46,641 bases of DNA from positions 131,967-178,607 of the forward strand of contig JAJYLZ010000001.1 in NCBI GenBank assembly GCA_021787395.1, given 5' to 3'. The translations under genes and the position numbers were made by a program. The notes beneath the pieces are model-generated. The model saw nothing but the letters and a program-made list of their open reading frames with translations, ran no database searches and was not told the origin of the DNA. The DNA comes from Chloroflexota bacterium (GTDB taxonomy: Bacteria > Chloroflexota > Limnocylindria > Limnocylindrales > CSP1-4). Positions 28,152 to 38,884 of the stretch are shown here, piece by piece (position 1 is the first letter of the stretch; every line of letters begins with the position of its first letter).

Positions 28152-29909
28152 TCAGTGCCCGGCCGCCCCGCCCTGGTCCCGGGAGTCCTGCGCCTGGGCC
28201 TCGGCGATCAGCTCGCGGCGCAGCACCTTGCCCACGTTCGAGCGGGGCAGGCTGGCCCGGACCTCGATGACGGCCGGCCGCTTGTACGAGGCGAGCTCCG
28301 CCGCGCAGAACTCGTGCAGCTCGTCCACCGTGGTCTCGGCCCCGGGCTTGAGGACCACGAACGCCTTGGGGACCTGGCCCTTCTTGGCGCTCTTGATCCC
28401 CACTACCACCGCCTCGGCGACGCCGGGGTGGCAGACCAGCACCTCCTCCACCTCGCGCGGGTAGACGTTGGCGCCGCTCACGATCACGACGTCCTTGATC
28501 CGGTCCACGATCGCGAAGTAGCCGTCGGCGTCCACGGTCGCGAGGTCGCCGGTGTGGAGCCAGCCGTCGCGCAGAACCCGGCTTGTCTCGCCGGGCCGCT
28601 CGAAGTAGCCGGCCATGACCTGGGGGCCGCGCACCCACAGCTCCCCCACCAGGCCGGGCCCGCTGACGTCCTTCCCGGTGGCCAGGTCGACCAGCCGCGC
28701 ATCGGTGCCCGGCAGGGGCAGCCCGATGGTGCCGGGCTTGCCCCGCCCGTGGACGGGGTTGACGTGGGTGACCGGACTGGCCTCCGTCAGCCCGTAGCCC
28801 TCGCACAGGCGGCCGCCCGTCAGCGCCTCGAACTGCTCCTGCACCGGCGGCGGCAGCGGAGCGGCCCCGCTGATGCACGCCTCGATGGAGCGCAGGTCGT
28901 GCTCTCGGATCCTGGGGTGCCCGTTCAGGGCCGCGTAGAACGTCGGCACGCCCGGGAAGTAGCGCGGCTTGTGGCGGTCGATCGCCTTGAGGACGACGTC
29001 GGGCTCGAACCGCGGCAGCAGGACCTGGGTCGCGCCCAGGGCCAGGGCGAAGTTCATGGCCACCGTCAGGCCGTAGATGTGGAAGTACGGGAGGGCGCAC
29101 AGGACGGAGGCCGGGGCGTCGGCCTCCCCGGCCAGCACCGCCTGGCACTGGACCGCGTTCGCGACCAGGTTGCGGTGGGTCAGGACGGCCTCCTTGGGGA
29201 TCCCGGTCGTGCCGCCGGTCCCCTGGAGGACGGCGGGGTCGGAGGGCCGGGCGGGCGAGTCCACCCGCGTGGTCGGCGCCGCCGCCAGCAGCCGGAACAG
29301 GTTGGGCGTCGAGGGCGTGTGCGGGACGGGGTGCCAGCGCCCGAGGCGCCGCTGCTGGATCGGGTAGAGCCAGCGCAGCGGGACCGGCAGCGAGTCCTGG
29401 ATTCCGGTGGTGATGATGCCGGCCAGGCCCTCCGGCGGCTTGAGCAGCTCGCCGAGCTCGGCGCGCGCGGCCGACACGCGGGGTAGGAGCACGTCGAGCG
29501 CCACCGACAGGCGCGGGCGCGTCTGGCCGACCATGACCGACAGCTCCCGCTCGACGTAGAGCGGGCTCATCGCGACCGCGACACAGCCCGCCCGGAGGGT
29601 CCCCAGGAAGGCGATGACGAAGGCTGGCGACGTGGGCAGGTGGAGGCTGACCGCGTCGCCGGGCCCCAGGCCGGAGCGCTGGAGGAGGCCGGCGAACCCG
29701 TCGACCAGCCGGTCCAGCTCCGCGTAGCTGGTCTGGTGCCCGTAGAAGTCCATGGCCACGCGGGACGGATGGGCCTCGGCGGACCGCCGGAGGAGCCCGT
29801 CGACGGTGATCTCGGGGACCTCCACCTCGGCGGGAACGCCGGGGTCGTAGCTGGCGAGCCACGGCCGGGCGATCCCTCCGCCACCTGCGCGCTCGGGAGA
29901 CTCGATCAC
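28152..29909 (-). CDS. fadD: Long-chain fatty-acid-CoA ligase-like AMP-binding enzyme
   Basis: The 585-aa adenylating enzyme has the P-loop [36 protein letters not shown] (motif II), [19 protein letters not shown] (motif III with the ribose-binding Asp) and the C-terminal hinge plus [14 protein letters not shown] lysine. It should activate fatty acids to acyl-CoA for the beta-oxidation operon. The start is a GTG at 29909 with GGGAG upstream. It is the last gene of the fad operon, 43 nt after fadE. Confidence 0.86.
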   Translation of the reverse strand: MIESPERAGGGGIARPWLASYDPGVPAEVEVPEITVDGLLRRSAEAHPSRVAMDFYGHQTSYAELDRLVDGFAGLLQRSGLGPGDAVSLHLPTSPAFVIAFLGTLRAGCVAVAMSPLYVERELSVMVGQTRPRLSVALDVLLPRVSAARAELGELLKPPEGLAGIITTGIQDSLPVPLRWLYPIQQRRLGRWHPVPHTPSTPNLFRLLAAAPTTRVDSPARPSDPAVLQGTGGTTGIPKEAVLTHRNLVANAVQCQAVLAGEADAPASVLCALPYFHIYGLTVAMNFALALGATQVLLPRFEPDVVLKAIDRHKPRYFPGVPTFYAALNGHPRIREHDLRSIEACISGAAPLPPPVQEQFEALTGGRLCEGYGLTEASPVTHVNPVHGRGKPGTIGLPLPGTDARLVDLATGKDVSGPGLVGELWVRGPQVMAGYFERPGETSRVLRDGWLHTGDLATVDADGYFAIVDRIKDVVIVSGANVYPREVEEVLVCHPGVAEAVVVGIKSAKKGQVPKAFVVLKPGAETTVDELHEFCAAELASYKRPAVIEVRASLPRSNVGKVLRRELIAEAQAQDSRDQGGAAGH

Positions 29910-29952
29910 GATGCCGCTCCCTTCTGGGGCTCTCGGCGGAGCGCCCCGCTCG

Positions 29953-31751
<1,799 letters not shown>

Positions 31752-31755
<4 letters not shown>

Positions 31756-33008
31756 GCCGCCTCCTTCGTCGCGTCGCCGCCGCGGTCGCCCGAGGCCGGC
31801 TCCTGTTCCGAGCGGCGCTCCGACTGCCGCCCGCCCAGCCACTCGATCACGCCCGCGGCCCCCTGCCCGCCGCCCACGCACATGGTCACGAGGCCGTACC
31901 GCGCCTCGCGCCGGGCGAGCTCCGACAGGATCTGCGTCGTCAACTTCGCCCCCGTCGCCCCCAGCGGGTGCCCGAGCGCGATCGCGCCGCCGTTGGGGTT
32001 CACCCGGGCCTCGTCGAGGCCGAGCCGCCGGACGACCTCCACCACCTGGGCCGCGAAGGCCTCGTTGAGCTCGATGACCGAGACGTCGTCGAGCGTCAGG
32101 CCGGCCTGGGCGAGCGCCTTGGGAACCGCCTGGACGGGGCCGACGCCCATGATCTCCGGGTCGACGCCGACCGTCGCGTAGCTCACCAGCCGGCCGAGCG
32201 GGGTCAGCCCGAGGGCCGCCGCCCGGGCGCCGCTCATCACCACCAGGGCCGCGGCGCCGTCGCTCGTCTGCGAGCTGTTCCCGGCCGTGACCGTGCCGCC
32301 GACCCGGAACGCCGGCTTGAGCGCGGCGAGGCGCGCGGCGTCGGTGTCGAGGCGGATCCCCTCGTCGAGCTCGAACGGGCGCTCCTCCACCCGGGGCCGC
32401 CCGCCCTCGACGACGGTGGCCCGGGCCGTCACCGGGACGATCTCGTCGCGGAACCGGCCCGCGGCCTGGGCGGCCGCCGCAAGCTGGTGGCTCCGCAGCG
32501 CCCAGGCGTCCTGCGCCTCGCGGTCCACGCCGAAGCGGACGGCGACCTCCTCGGCGGTCAGGCCCATCGACAGGAACACGCCCGGCCAGGAGCCGGCCAG
32601 GCCGGGGTCGGGCTCGTAGTGCCAGCCGGTCATGGGCACCGAGCTCATCGACTCCATGCCCGCGGCCACGACCACGTCCGCGCTCCCGAACGCGACCGCC
32701 TGGGTGGCCAGCGCGAGCGCCTGGAGGCCCGAGGCGCAGAACCGGTTGACGGTCATGGCCGACACCCGATCCGGGAGGCCCGCGCCCAGCCCGACCATGC
32801 GGGCGGCGTTGAGGCCCTGGGCGCCCTCGGGCATGGCGCAGCCGAGCACGAGGTCGCCGACCTCGCCCGGGTCGAGGCCGGGCGCGCGGGCGAGCGCCGC
32901 CCGCACCGCGGCCATCGCGAGCGCCTCCGGCGGCGTCTCGCGCAGCGCTCCACGGGGCGCCTTCCCGACCGCCGTCCGGGCGGCACTGACGATGACGGCG
33001 TCCTGCAT
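31752..33008 (-). CDS. fadA: Acetyl-CoA C-acyltransferase (3-ketoacyl-CoA thiolase)
   Basis: The 418-aa thiolase has the nucleophile Cys91 in [24 protein letters not shown], the His in [18 protein letters not shown] and the second catalytic Cys in [14 protein letters not shown]. It cleaves 3-ketoacyl-CoA with CoA in the last step of beta-oxidation. The C-terminal 25 residues are charged and Arg/Glu/Gly-rich, beyond the usual thiolase end. It lies 19 nt after fadN and overlaps fadE. Confidence 0.92.
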
Positions 33009-33027
33009 GGTGTCCTCGCTTCCCGGG

Positions 33028-35379
33028 CTAGTTGCGCAGCGGCTTGCCGGTCTTGAGCGTGTGGCGGATCCGCGCCCGGGTGAGCGGCTCGCCCAGGAGG
33101 CGCAGGAACGCCTCCCGCTCCAGGTCGAGCAGGTGTGCCGCGGCCACGGGCGTGCCCTCGGCCACGTCCCCGCCGCTCATCACCCGGGCGAGCGCCATCA
33201 CGATCTTCCGGTCGTGCTCGCTCATGTAGCCGGCCTTGAGCTGGTTGTAGGTGAGGGTCTCGGCGGCCGCGATGCCGCGCCGCCCGACCACCCGGACCGG
33301 GCCGTCGGCGGGCGGACGGTAGCCGACCTCCGCGAGGTGGCGCGCGGTCGCCGCGGCGTCGGCCCACTGGCGGTCGGGGTCGGCGGTGACCGGGTCGCCC
33401 GCGGCCAGGATGCCCAGCTCCACGGCCTCCGCCGCCGAGGTGGCGACGCGGGCCATGGCGATGGTCGTGAGCGCGGCCGAGAAGAACGCGAACCGATCGC
33501 CGTCAACGCCGTCGGGGACGGCCTCGGCGGCACGGCGGGCCATGGCGGTGGAGCCCCCGCCGGCCGGGATCAGCCCGACGCCGGTCTCCACGAGGCCGAT
33601 GTACGTCTCGGTCAGCGGCTGGCGCCGGTCGGCCGCGAGGCACAGCTCCGTGCCCCCTCCCAGCGTCCGGCCGCGCGGGGCGGCCACCACCGGCACCGGG
33701 GCGAGGCGCATCGCGGTGGCGATGCCCTGGAACAGCCGGACCGTCCGGTCGAGCTCGGCCCACTCGTCCTCCTCGGCCTCGAGCAGGAGCAGCGCGAGGT
33801 TCGCGCCGGCCGAGAAGTCGGCCGCACGGGTCCCGATGACGAAGCCGTCATAGCGCGCGGTGGCGAGCTCGAGGCCGCGCCGCAGCAGGTCGAGCGTGTC
33901 CAGCCCGATCAGGTTCAGCTTGGACGCCAGCTCGCAGCCGAGGATCCCGTCGCCGAGGTCGACGAGGCTGCCCGCCGCGTTGGATGGCAGGCCGGGGGCG
34001 GCGGCGCGCCGCGCGTCGAGGTCGAGGCGCCCGGGCGGCTCCGGCGGCGAGGCCAGGCCCAGGGTGCCGAAGTCCAGCGCCTCCGGTCCGCGGTGGAACC
34101 GGTCCAGGCCGGCCTCGCGGGTCCGGCGCACGAGGCCCGGCAGCACGATGCCGGCCGCCGCCAGGCCGTCGGCCACCGCTCCGTGGCCGAGCGCGTCCCA
34201 CTGCTCGAACGGGCCGAGCTCCCAGCCGAACCCCCAGCGCATGGCCCGGTCCACGGCCTCCGCCCCGTCGGCCACCTCCGGACCGATCTCGGCGGCGTAG
34301 GCGAGCTCCGACGCCATGGCGCCCCACAGGAACGCGGCGCCCGGGTCGTCCCCGCCTCGGCCGGCGGCCGCGGCCAGGACGCCGAGCCGGCGCCGCAGGT
34401 CGGGCTCGGTCCGGGCCAGCTCGACGGCTGGCGAGCGGAGGCGCCGGCGCGGCCGGTACTCCAGCGTCTCGAAGTCGAGTGCGAGGATCTCGCCCGCCTC
34501 CTTGCGGAAGAAGCCGCGGCCCGCCTTCTCGCCCAGCCTCCCGTCCGCGATCAGCCGGCGCAGGAGGTCGGGGACGGCGAACGCCGCCTTCTCGGCCTCG
34601 CCCTCGAGCGCGTCGCGGCAGTGGTCCGCCACCGCCACGGCGACGTCGAGCCCGACCAGGTCGAGGGTCCGGAACGTGGCGCTCTTGGGGCGGCCGATCA
34701 GGGTCCCGGTGATGTCGTCCACCTCGTCCGGGCCGAGGCCGAGCTCCTGCGCCAGCGAGATGGCCCGGAGCAGCCCGTGCACGCCCAGCCGGTTGGCGAT
34801 GAACGCCGGGCGGTCCTTCGCCCTGACCGTCCCCTTGCCCAGGTGCCGGCTCGCGAACGCCTCGACCCAGGCCACCCGGGCGGGGTCCGTGTCGGCGGTG
34901 GGGATGAGCTCCAGCAGGCGGGCGTACCGCGGCGGGTTGAAGAAGTGGGTGCCCAGGAAGCCGGCCCGGAAGCGGTCGCTGCGACCCTCCGCGAGGCTCG
35001 CGATGGGGATCCCCGAGGTGTTCGAGCTGACCAGCGGGCCCGGCGCTGACGACCCGAGCGCCGCGAGGGCCCGGTCGACCTGCTCGAACAGGGCGCGCTT
35101 GGGCTCCAGCTGCTCCACCACGGCCTCGAGGATCCAGTCGGCGTCGCGGACGGCCGAATCGAGCTGGTCGAACCCGCCGGTGGCGATCCGCGCGCGGTCG
35201 GCGGCCGTGTACAGGGGCGACGGCCGCAGGCGGGCGACCCGGTCGAGGCCGGCGGCCGCCGTCGGCGCGTCGAGGTCCAGCAGGCGGACCCGCGACCCGG
35301 CGCCGGCCAGCAGGCACGCGAGCTGCGCGCCCATGGTCCCGGCCCCGAGGACGATCACGTTGGCTGCGCGCGGGATCAT
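33028..35379 (-). CDS. fadN: 3-hydroxyacyl-CoA dehydrogenase / enoyl-CoA hydratase fusion, FadN type
   Basis: The 783-aa protein starts with the NAD-binding VIVLGAGTMGAQLACLLAGA and HFFNPPRYARLLELIPTADT of 3-hydroxyacyl-CoA dehydrogenase, and ends with a crotonase domain (DFSAGANLALLLLEAEE, GRTLGGGTELCLAADR, GLVETGVGLIPAGGG). This dehydrogenase-first order is that of Bacillus FadN, the reverse of E. coli FadB. It performs hydration and NAD-linked oxidation. ATG at 35379 has AAAGG 8 nt upstream. The gene lies 11 nt after the TetR gene, giving the order tetR-fadN-fadA-fadE-fadD. A 1,733-codon open frame containing it is a GC artefact. Confidence 0.9.
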   Translation of the reverse strand: MIPRAANVIVLGAGTMGAQLACLLAGAGSRVRLLDLDAPTAAAGLDRVARLRPSPLYTAADRARIATGGFDQLDSAVRDADWILEAVVEQLEPKRALFEQVDRALAALGSSAPGPLVSSNTSGIPIASLAEGRSDRFRAGFLGTHFFNPPRYARLLELIPTADTDPARVAWVEAFASRHLGKGTVRAKDRPAFIANRLGVHGLLRAISLAQELGLGPDEVDDITGTLIGRPKSATFRTLDLVGLDVAVAVADHCRDALEGEAEKAAFAVPDLLRRLIADGRLGEKAGRGFFRKEAGEILALDFETLEYRPRRRLRSPAVELARTEPDLRRRLGVLAAAAGRGGDDPGAAFLWGAMASELAYAAEIGPEVADGAEAVDRAMRWGFGWELGPFEQWDALGHGAVADGLAAAGIVLPGLVRRTREAGLDRFHRGPEALDFGTLGLASPPEPPGRLDLDARRAAAPGLPSNAAGSLVDLGDGILGCELASKLNLIGLDTLDLLRRGLELATARYDGFVIGTRAADFSAGANLALLLLEAEEDEWAELDRTVRLFQGIATAMRLAPVPVVAAPRGRTLGGGTELCLAADRRQPLTETYIGLVETGVGLIPAGGGSTAMARRAAEAVPDGVDGDRFAFFSAALTTIAMARVATSAAEAVELGILAAGDPVTADPDRQWADAAATARHLAEVGYRPPADGPVRVVGRRGIAAAETLTYNQLKAGYMSEHDRKIVMALARVMSGGDVAEGTPVAAAHLLDLEREAFLRLLGEPLTRARIRHTLKTGKPLRN

Positions 35380-35390
35380 GGGTTTGCCTT

Positions 35391-36002
35391 TCAGCTCGGT
35401 CGGGAGAGGAACAGGTCCGCGAAGCGGGCGGCGATGTCGGCGACGCCGAGCGGCCCGTCGGGGCGGTACCACTGGGTGAACCAGTTGCAGGCGGACAGGA
35501 TGGCGATCCCGGTCAGCCGGACGTCGGTCGGGCGGATCGACCCCCCGGCCACGGCCTCCGCCAGCACCGCGCGCCAGCAGCCCTCGTAGGCGTCCCGCCG
35601 GGCGACGAGCTGGGAGCGGCGCTCGGGCGAGAGCGAGCGCAGCTCGACCTGGACCAGCGACATCTCGTCGGCGTTGTCGGCCGCGAACGCGAGGTGCACC
35701 CCGATGGCGCCCCGCAGCCGCTCGGCCGGCGGCGCGTCCGACTCCAGGACCGGTTCCACCCGTGCCCGGAGGGCGTCCATCGTGTCGGCCACGATCCACC
35801 ACAGGAGGTCGTCCTTGGACTCGATGTAGTGGTACAGGCTGCCCCGATTCATGCCCATGGCCTCGGCCAGGTCCTGCATCGAGGTGGCGTGGAAGCCCCG
35901 CTCGCGGAACAGGCGGGTGGCGGTGCGGCGCAGCTCGGCCTCGCGGGGGCGGGCGGCCTCGCGGGGGCGTAGGGCGGGGCTGCGCATCTCGCTGGAGGCC
36001 AT
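35391..36002 (-). CDS. TetR-family regulator of the fad operon
   Basis: The 203-aa protein has an N-terminal TetR HTH (LRRTATRLFRERGFHATSMQ, DLAEAMGMNRGSLYHYIESK) and a C-terminal domain with an acyl-CoA-regulator look (LLWWIVADTMDALRARVEPV, ACNWFTQWYRPDG). It is the first gene of the fad operon and the palindrome at 36034-36047 lies 32 bp upstream of its start, so it probably represses itself and the fad genes until an acyl-CoA releases it. The ATG at 36002 has GAGGT at a usable distance; a GTG at 36014 is possible. Confidence 0.86.
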   Translation of the reverse strand: MASSEMRSPALRPREAARPREAELRRTATRLFRERGFHATSMQDLAEAMGMNRGSLYHYIESKDDLLWWIVADTMDALRARVEPVLESDAPPAERLRGAIGVHLAFAADNADEMSLVQVELRSLSPERRSQLVARRDAYEGCWRAVLAEAVAGGSIRPTDVRLTGIAILSACNWFTQWYRPDGPLGVADIAARFADLFLSRPS

Positions 36003-36033
36003 TGGCCCGACCACCTCCGGTTCGGCCGACGTT

Positions 36034-36047
36034 CAAACGAACGTTTG
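36034..36047. promoter_or_regulatory. TetR-type operator upstream of the fad operon
   Basis: CAAACG-AA-CGTTTG is a perfect palindrome in the promoter region of the tetR-fad operon. Its AAACGAACGTTT core resembles sites of TetR regulators that control lipid breakdown. It is the only such site noticed in the window. Confidence 0.7.
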
Positions 36048-36189
36048 GTGGGCCGTACCATACGACGGCGCGCGGCCCGGTGCAAGCGGGGTTCGGGGTC
36101 GGGCCGTCGCGTGGGCCATCCGTCCCATCGCGCCCCCGCGGCGGCGGCCGTAGAATCGCGGCCGCAAGCGACCCACGGAGAGGCGCGAC

Positions 36190-37998
36190 GTGTCCCTGAG
36201 CAGCCGGATCGAACAGGCGCGGAAGCGGGCCGAAGGCGAGCCCGCCGAAGCGCTCGCCCCTGTCCCGTACGAGGGCGTGCGCCGCGCGACCTCGCTGGGG
36301 CGCGAGCAGCAGCTGCGGGAGGTCCGCGACGCGCTCCAGCGCGATGTGGTCGCGTCGTCCAAGGAGCTGTTCAGCGCGGCGGACGGGGACGAGCTGCGCA
36401 CCCGCATCGGCGGCATCGTGGACCGGATGCTGGCCGCCAACGGCTTCGCCGTGACGCGCGAGGAGCGGCTGCGGCTCATCGACGAGGTGGTGGCCGAGGT
36501 CACCGGCCTGGGGCCGATCGAGCCGCTCCTGCGCGACGACACCATCACCGAGGTGATGGTCAACGGCCCCGACCAGATCTACATCGAGCGCAAGGGCAAG
36601 ATCTCGCGGGTCGACACCTCGTTCATGGGCAACGAGCACGTGCTCCGGATCATCGACCGGATCATCGCCCCGCTCGGCCGGCGCATCGACCAGAGCAGCC
36701 CGCGCGTGGACGCGCGCCTGCCCGACGGCTCCCGCGTTAACGCGATCATCGAGCCGCTGTCGCTGATCGGCCCGGTCATCACGATCCGCAAGTTCGCGGC
36801 CCGCCCGTACACGGTGGAGGACCTGATCGGGTTCGGCACGGCCAGCCCCGAGATGTTCGAGTTCCTGCGCTGCTGCGTCGAGGCGCGCCTCAACGTGTTC
36901 ATCTCCGGCGGCACGGGCTCGGGCAAGACCACCACGCTCAACGTGGTCTCCTCGTTCATCCCCGAGGGGGAGCGCATCGTCACGATCGAGGACGCGGCCG
37001 AGCTCCAGCTCCGCCAGGAGCACGTCGTGACGCTCGAGGCGCGGCCCCCCAACCTCGAGGGCCTGGGCGAGATCACCACCCGCGACCTGCTCCGGAACGC
37101 GCTCCACATGCGGCCCGACCGGATCATCGTCGGCGAGTGCCGCGGCGGCGAGGCGCTGGACATGATCCAGGCGATGACCGTGGGCCAGGAGGGCTCGCTG
37201 TCCACCGGCCACGCGAACAGCGCCCCCGACATGCTCCGGCGCCTCGAGACCATGATCCTGATGTCGGGCTACGAGATGCCGCTGCGGACCATCCGCGAGC
37301 AGATCGCGTCGGCGGTGGACTTGATCGTCCACACGGCCCGCCTCAAGGACGGAACCCGCAAGGTGATGAACATCACCGAGGTCTACGGCATCGAGGACGA
37401 CGTGATCCTGACCCAGGACATCTTCGTCTTCGAGCAGACCGGCGTGGACGAGCGCGGCAAGATCGTCGGGGAGCTGCGGCCCACCGGCGAGCGGCCGACG
37501 TTCATGCCCAAGTTCGCCGCCAGCGGCATCGTGCTGCCGCCGGGCGAGTTCGGCATCCCGCCCGAGGACCCGGCGCGGCCCGTGAAGGCCCGGGTGGGCA
37601 AGGGCCGCTCCATCGGCATCGACGGCGGCAGCGACGCGAAGCACCGCCGACTCGACTTCGGCCTGGGCCGCGCGCACAGCGCGGGCGGCATGGTCTACGT
37701 GTCCAGCGTGGGGCCCGTCGTGCCCGATTCCGGCCGGCTGGTGGGCGATTCCATCAGGGCCCAGGCGCAGCAGTGCATGCAGAACCTCAAGGCCGTCCTC
37801 GAGCGCGAGGGCACCTCGCTGGACCGGATCGTGTGGGCGAACTGGGCCCTGCGCGATCCGTCCGAGTTCGAGGAGTTCCAGGAGGAGTGGGTCAAGTGGT
37901 TCGACGGCGACGTGCCCGTCGGCCAGGGCACGCTGCTGCCGCCGACCCACCGGCGCGCCGGGTTCCGTGTGTCGCTGGGGGTGATCGCGCAGGCGTAG
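36190..37998 (+). CDS. CpaF/TadA-type secretion ATPase fused to a C-terminal RidA (YjgF)-like domain
   Basis: This 602-aa protein has two parts. Residues 1-about 460 are a CpaF/TadA type II/IV secretion ATPase: Walker A GGTGSGKT (240-247), Asp box ERIVTIEDAAEL (261-272), Walker B RIIVGECRGGE (311-321) and His box STGHANS (338-344), with the usual N-terminal EVMVNGPDQIYIERKGKI. After a Gly/Arg-rich linker, residues 492-602 match a Rid domain: GGMVYVSSVGPVVPDSGRLV, CMQNLKAVLEREGTSLDRIV, RDPSEFEEFQEEWVKWF. The final segment reads LPPTHRRAGFRVSLGVIAQA, lacking the usual P-A-R-S/T arginine that binds imines. GTG start with GGAGAGG upstream. No tadB, tadC, cpaB or pilin genes flank it. Confidence 0.85.
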   Translation: MSLSSRIEQARKRAEGEPAEALAPVPYEGVRRATSLGREQQLREVRDALQRDVVASSKELFSAADGDELRTRIGGIVDRMLAANGFAVTREERLRLIDEVVAEVTGLGPIEPLLRDDTITEVMVNGPDQIYIERKGKISRVDTSFMGNEHVLRIIDRIIAPLGRRIDQSSPRVDARLPDGSRVNAIIEPLSLIGPVITIRKFAARPYTVEDLIGFGTASPEMFEFLRCCVEARLNVFISGGTGSGKTTTLNVVSSFIPEGERIVTIEDAAELQLRQEHVVTLEARPPNLEGLGEITTRDLLRNALHMRPDRIIVGECRGGEALDMIQAMTVGQEGSLSTGHANSAPDMLRRLETMILMSGYEMPLRTIREQIASAVDLIVHTARLKDGTRKVMNITEVYGIEDDVILTQDIFVFEQTGVDERGKIVGELRPTGERPTFMPKFAASGIVLPPGEFGIPPEDPARPVKARVGKGRSIGIDGGSDAKHRRLDFGLGRAHSAGGMVYVSSVGPVVPDSGRLVGDSIRAQAQQCMQNLKAVLEREGTSLDRIVWANWALRDPSEFEEFQEEWVKWFDGDVPVGQGTLLPPTHRRAGFRVSLGVIAQA

Positions 37999-38170
37999 CG
38001 CCGCTGCAGGCGTGTCGCAGCGCCCGGCCGCGGCAGGGCCGGGGCCGACCACGATCCGGGCCCCCTCCCCGCCGCCGCGACCCGGCCGTGCCTGCGCCGA
38101 TCGCCACCGGAGCGCGATGGGCTCACCGCGCGGGTGCGGCGTCGCCGGATTGGGCAGGCGCGGTCGAGGA
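37999..38170. other. Intergenic region between convergent CpaF-RidA and Ddn-like genes
   Basis: 172 bp with no gene, and no strong hairpin that I could find. Confidence 0.5.
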
Positions 38171-38752
38171 TCAGGCCGGAGGCGGGCCGGACGGCTGGCT
38201 CGGTGCCGACGGCGTGCCCGACGGGACATCGAGGTCGAGCGCGAACAGGTACAGATGCCCCGTCCTGCGCTGGTAGTCGTCGTAGGCGGGCCACATCGCG
38301 GCGAACCGGGGCCACATCGCCCGGCGCTCCTCCTCGGCCAGCAGCTGACCGCGACCCTGGTAGGTCCGCCTGCCGAGCTGTACCGAGGCGACCGGGTTGG
38401 CGAGCAGGTTCCGGTACCAGTCGCCGCGGATGCTGGTGACGAGGTAGACCCGGCGCCCGTCTCGTTGGTAGAAGAGCGGGAAGACTCGCGGCTGGCCGCT
38501 GCGGCGGCCGGTGGTCGTGAGCAGCAGGGTCGGGATGTTGGCGGGCCAGGTGCTGGTCAGCCGGCCGCCGGTGCGCGGGTACAGGTAGCGGTCGATGCGG
38601 GTGGTGATCGGGATGCCATGGCGCATGAAGAAGGCCGTCCGCCCCACCTGCCGCAGGAGCCAGCCGTACGGGCTGGCGATCTTGTCCGCCAGGCGACCGG
38701 GCATCGCGGCAATCCCCGTGGGCCGGGTCCGCCGGGAAGCGTGCACGCTCAT
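38171..38752 (-). CDS. DUF385/Ddn-like F420-type nitroreductase family protein
   Basis: The 193-aa protein has IPTLLLTTTGRRSGQPRVFP, LVTSIRGDWYRNLLANP and VQLGRRTYQGRGQLL, the standard pattern of deazaflavin-dependent Ddn/DUF385 proteins, with an N-terminal amphipathic extension as in Ddn. The family includes F420H2-dependent quinone and nitro reductases; activity here is inferred. The ATG at 38752 is chosen for GGAG 8 nt upstream; 38704 is an alternative. It follows glgE by 132 bp on the same strand. Confidence 0.78.
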   Translation of the reverse strand: MSVHASRRTRPTGIAAMPGRLADKIASPYGWLLRQVGRTAFFMRHGIPITTRIDRYLYPRTGGRLTSTWPANIPTLLLTTTGRRSGQPRVFPLFYQRDGRRVYLVTSIRGDWYRNLLANPVASVQLGRRTYQGRGQLLAEEERRAMWPRFAAMWPAYDDYQRRTGHLYLFALDLDVPSGTPSAPSQPSGPPPA

Positions 38753-38884
38753 CCTCAACGCTCCAGCTGCGTTCAGCGCGATGCTCGGGGCCACTCGCCT
38801 ACGTGTCGAGTGCCGGTCCGCCCGATCCGCCCGCGCTCGACTGCCGTCCGGGGACGTCGCCGGCGTGGACCTGCCGATCCGCCG

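Noticed and set aside
33028..38229. A 1,733-codon open frame on the minus strand
   Set aside because: It joins the real fadN gene to non-coding frames antisense to TetR frames and CpaF; Arg/Pro/Gly/Ala-rich composition and loss of homology beyond 35379 mark it as a GC artefact.
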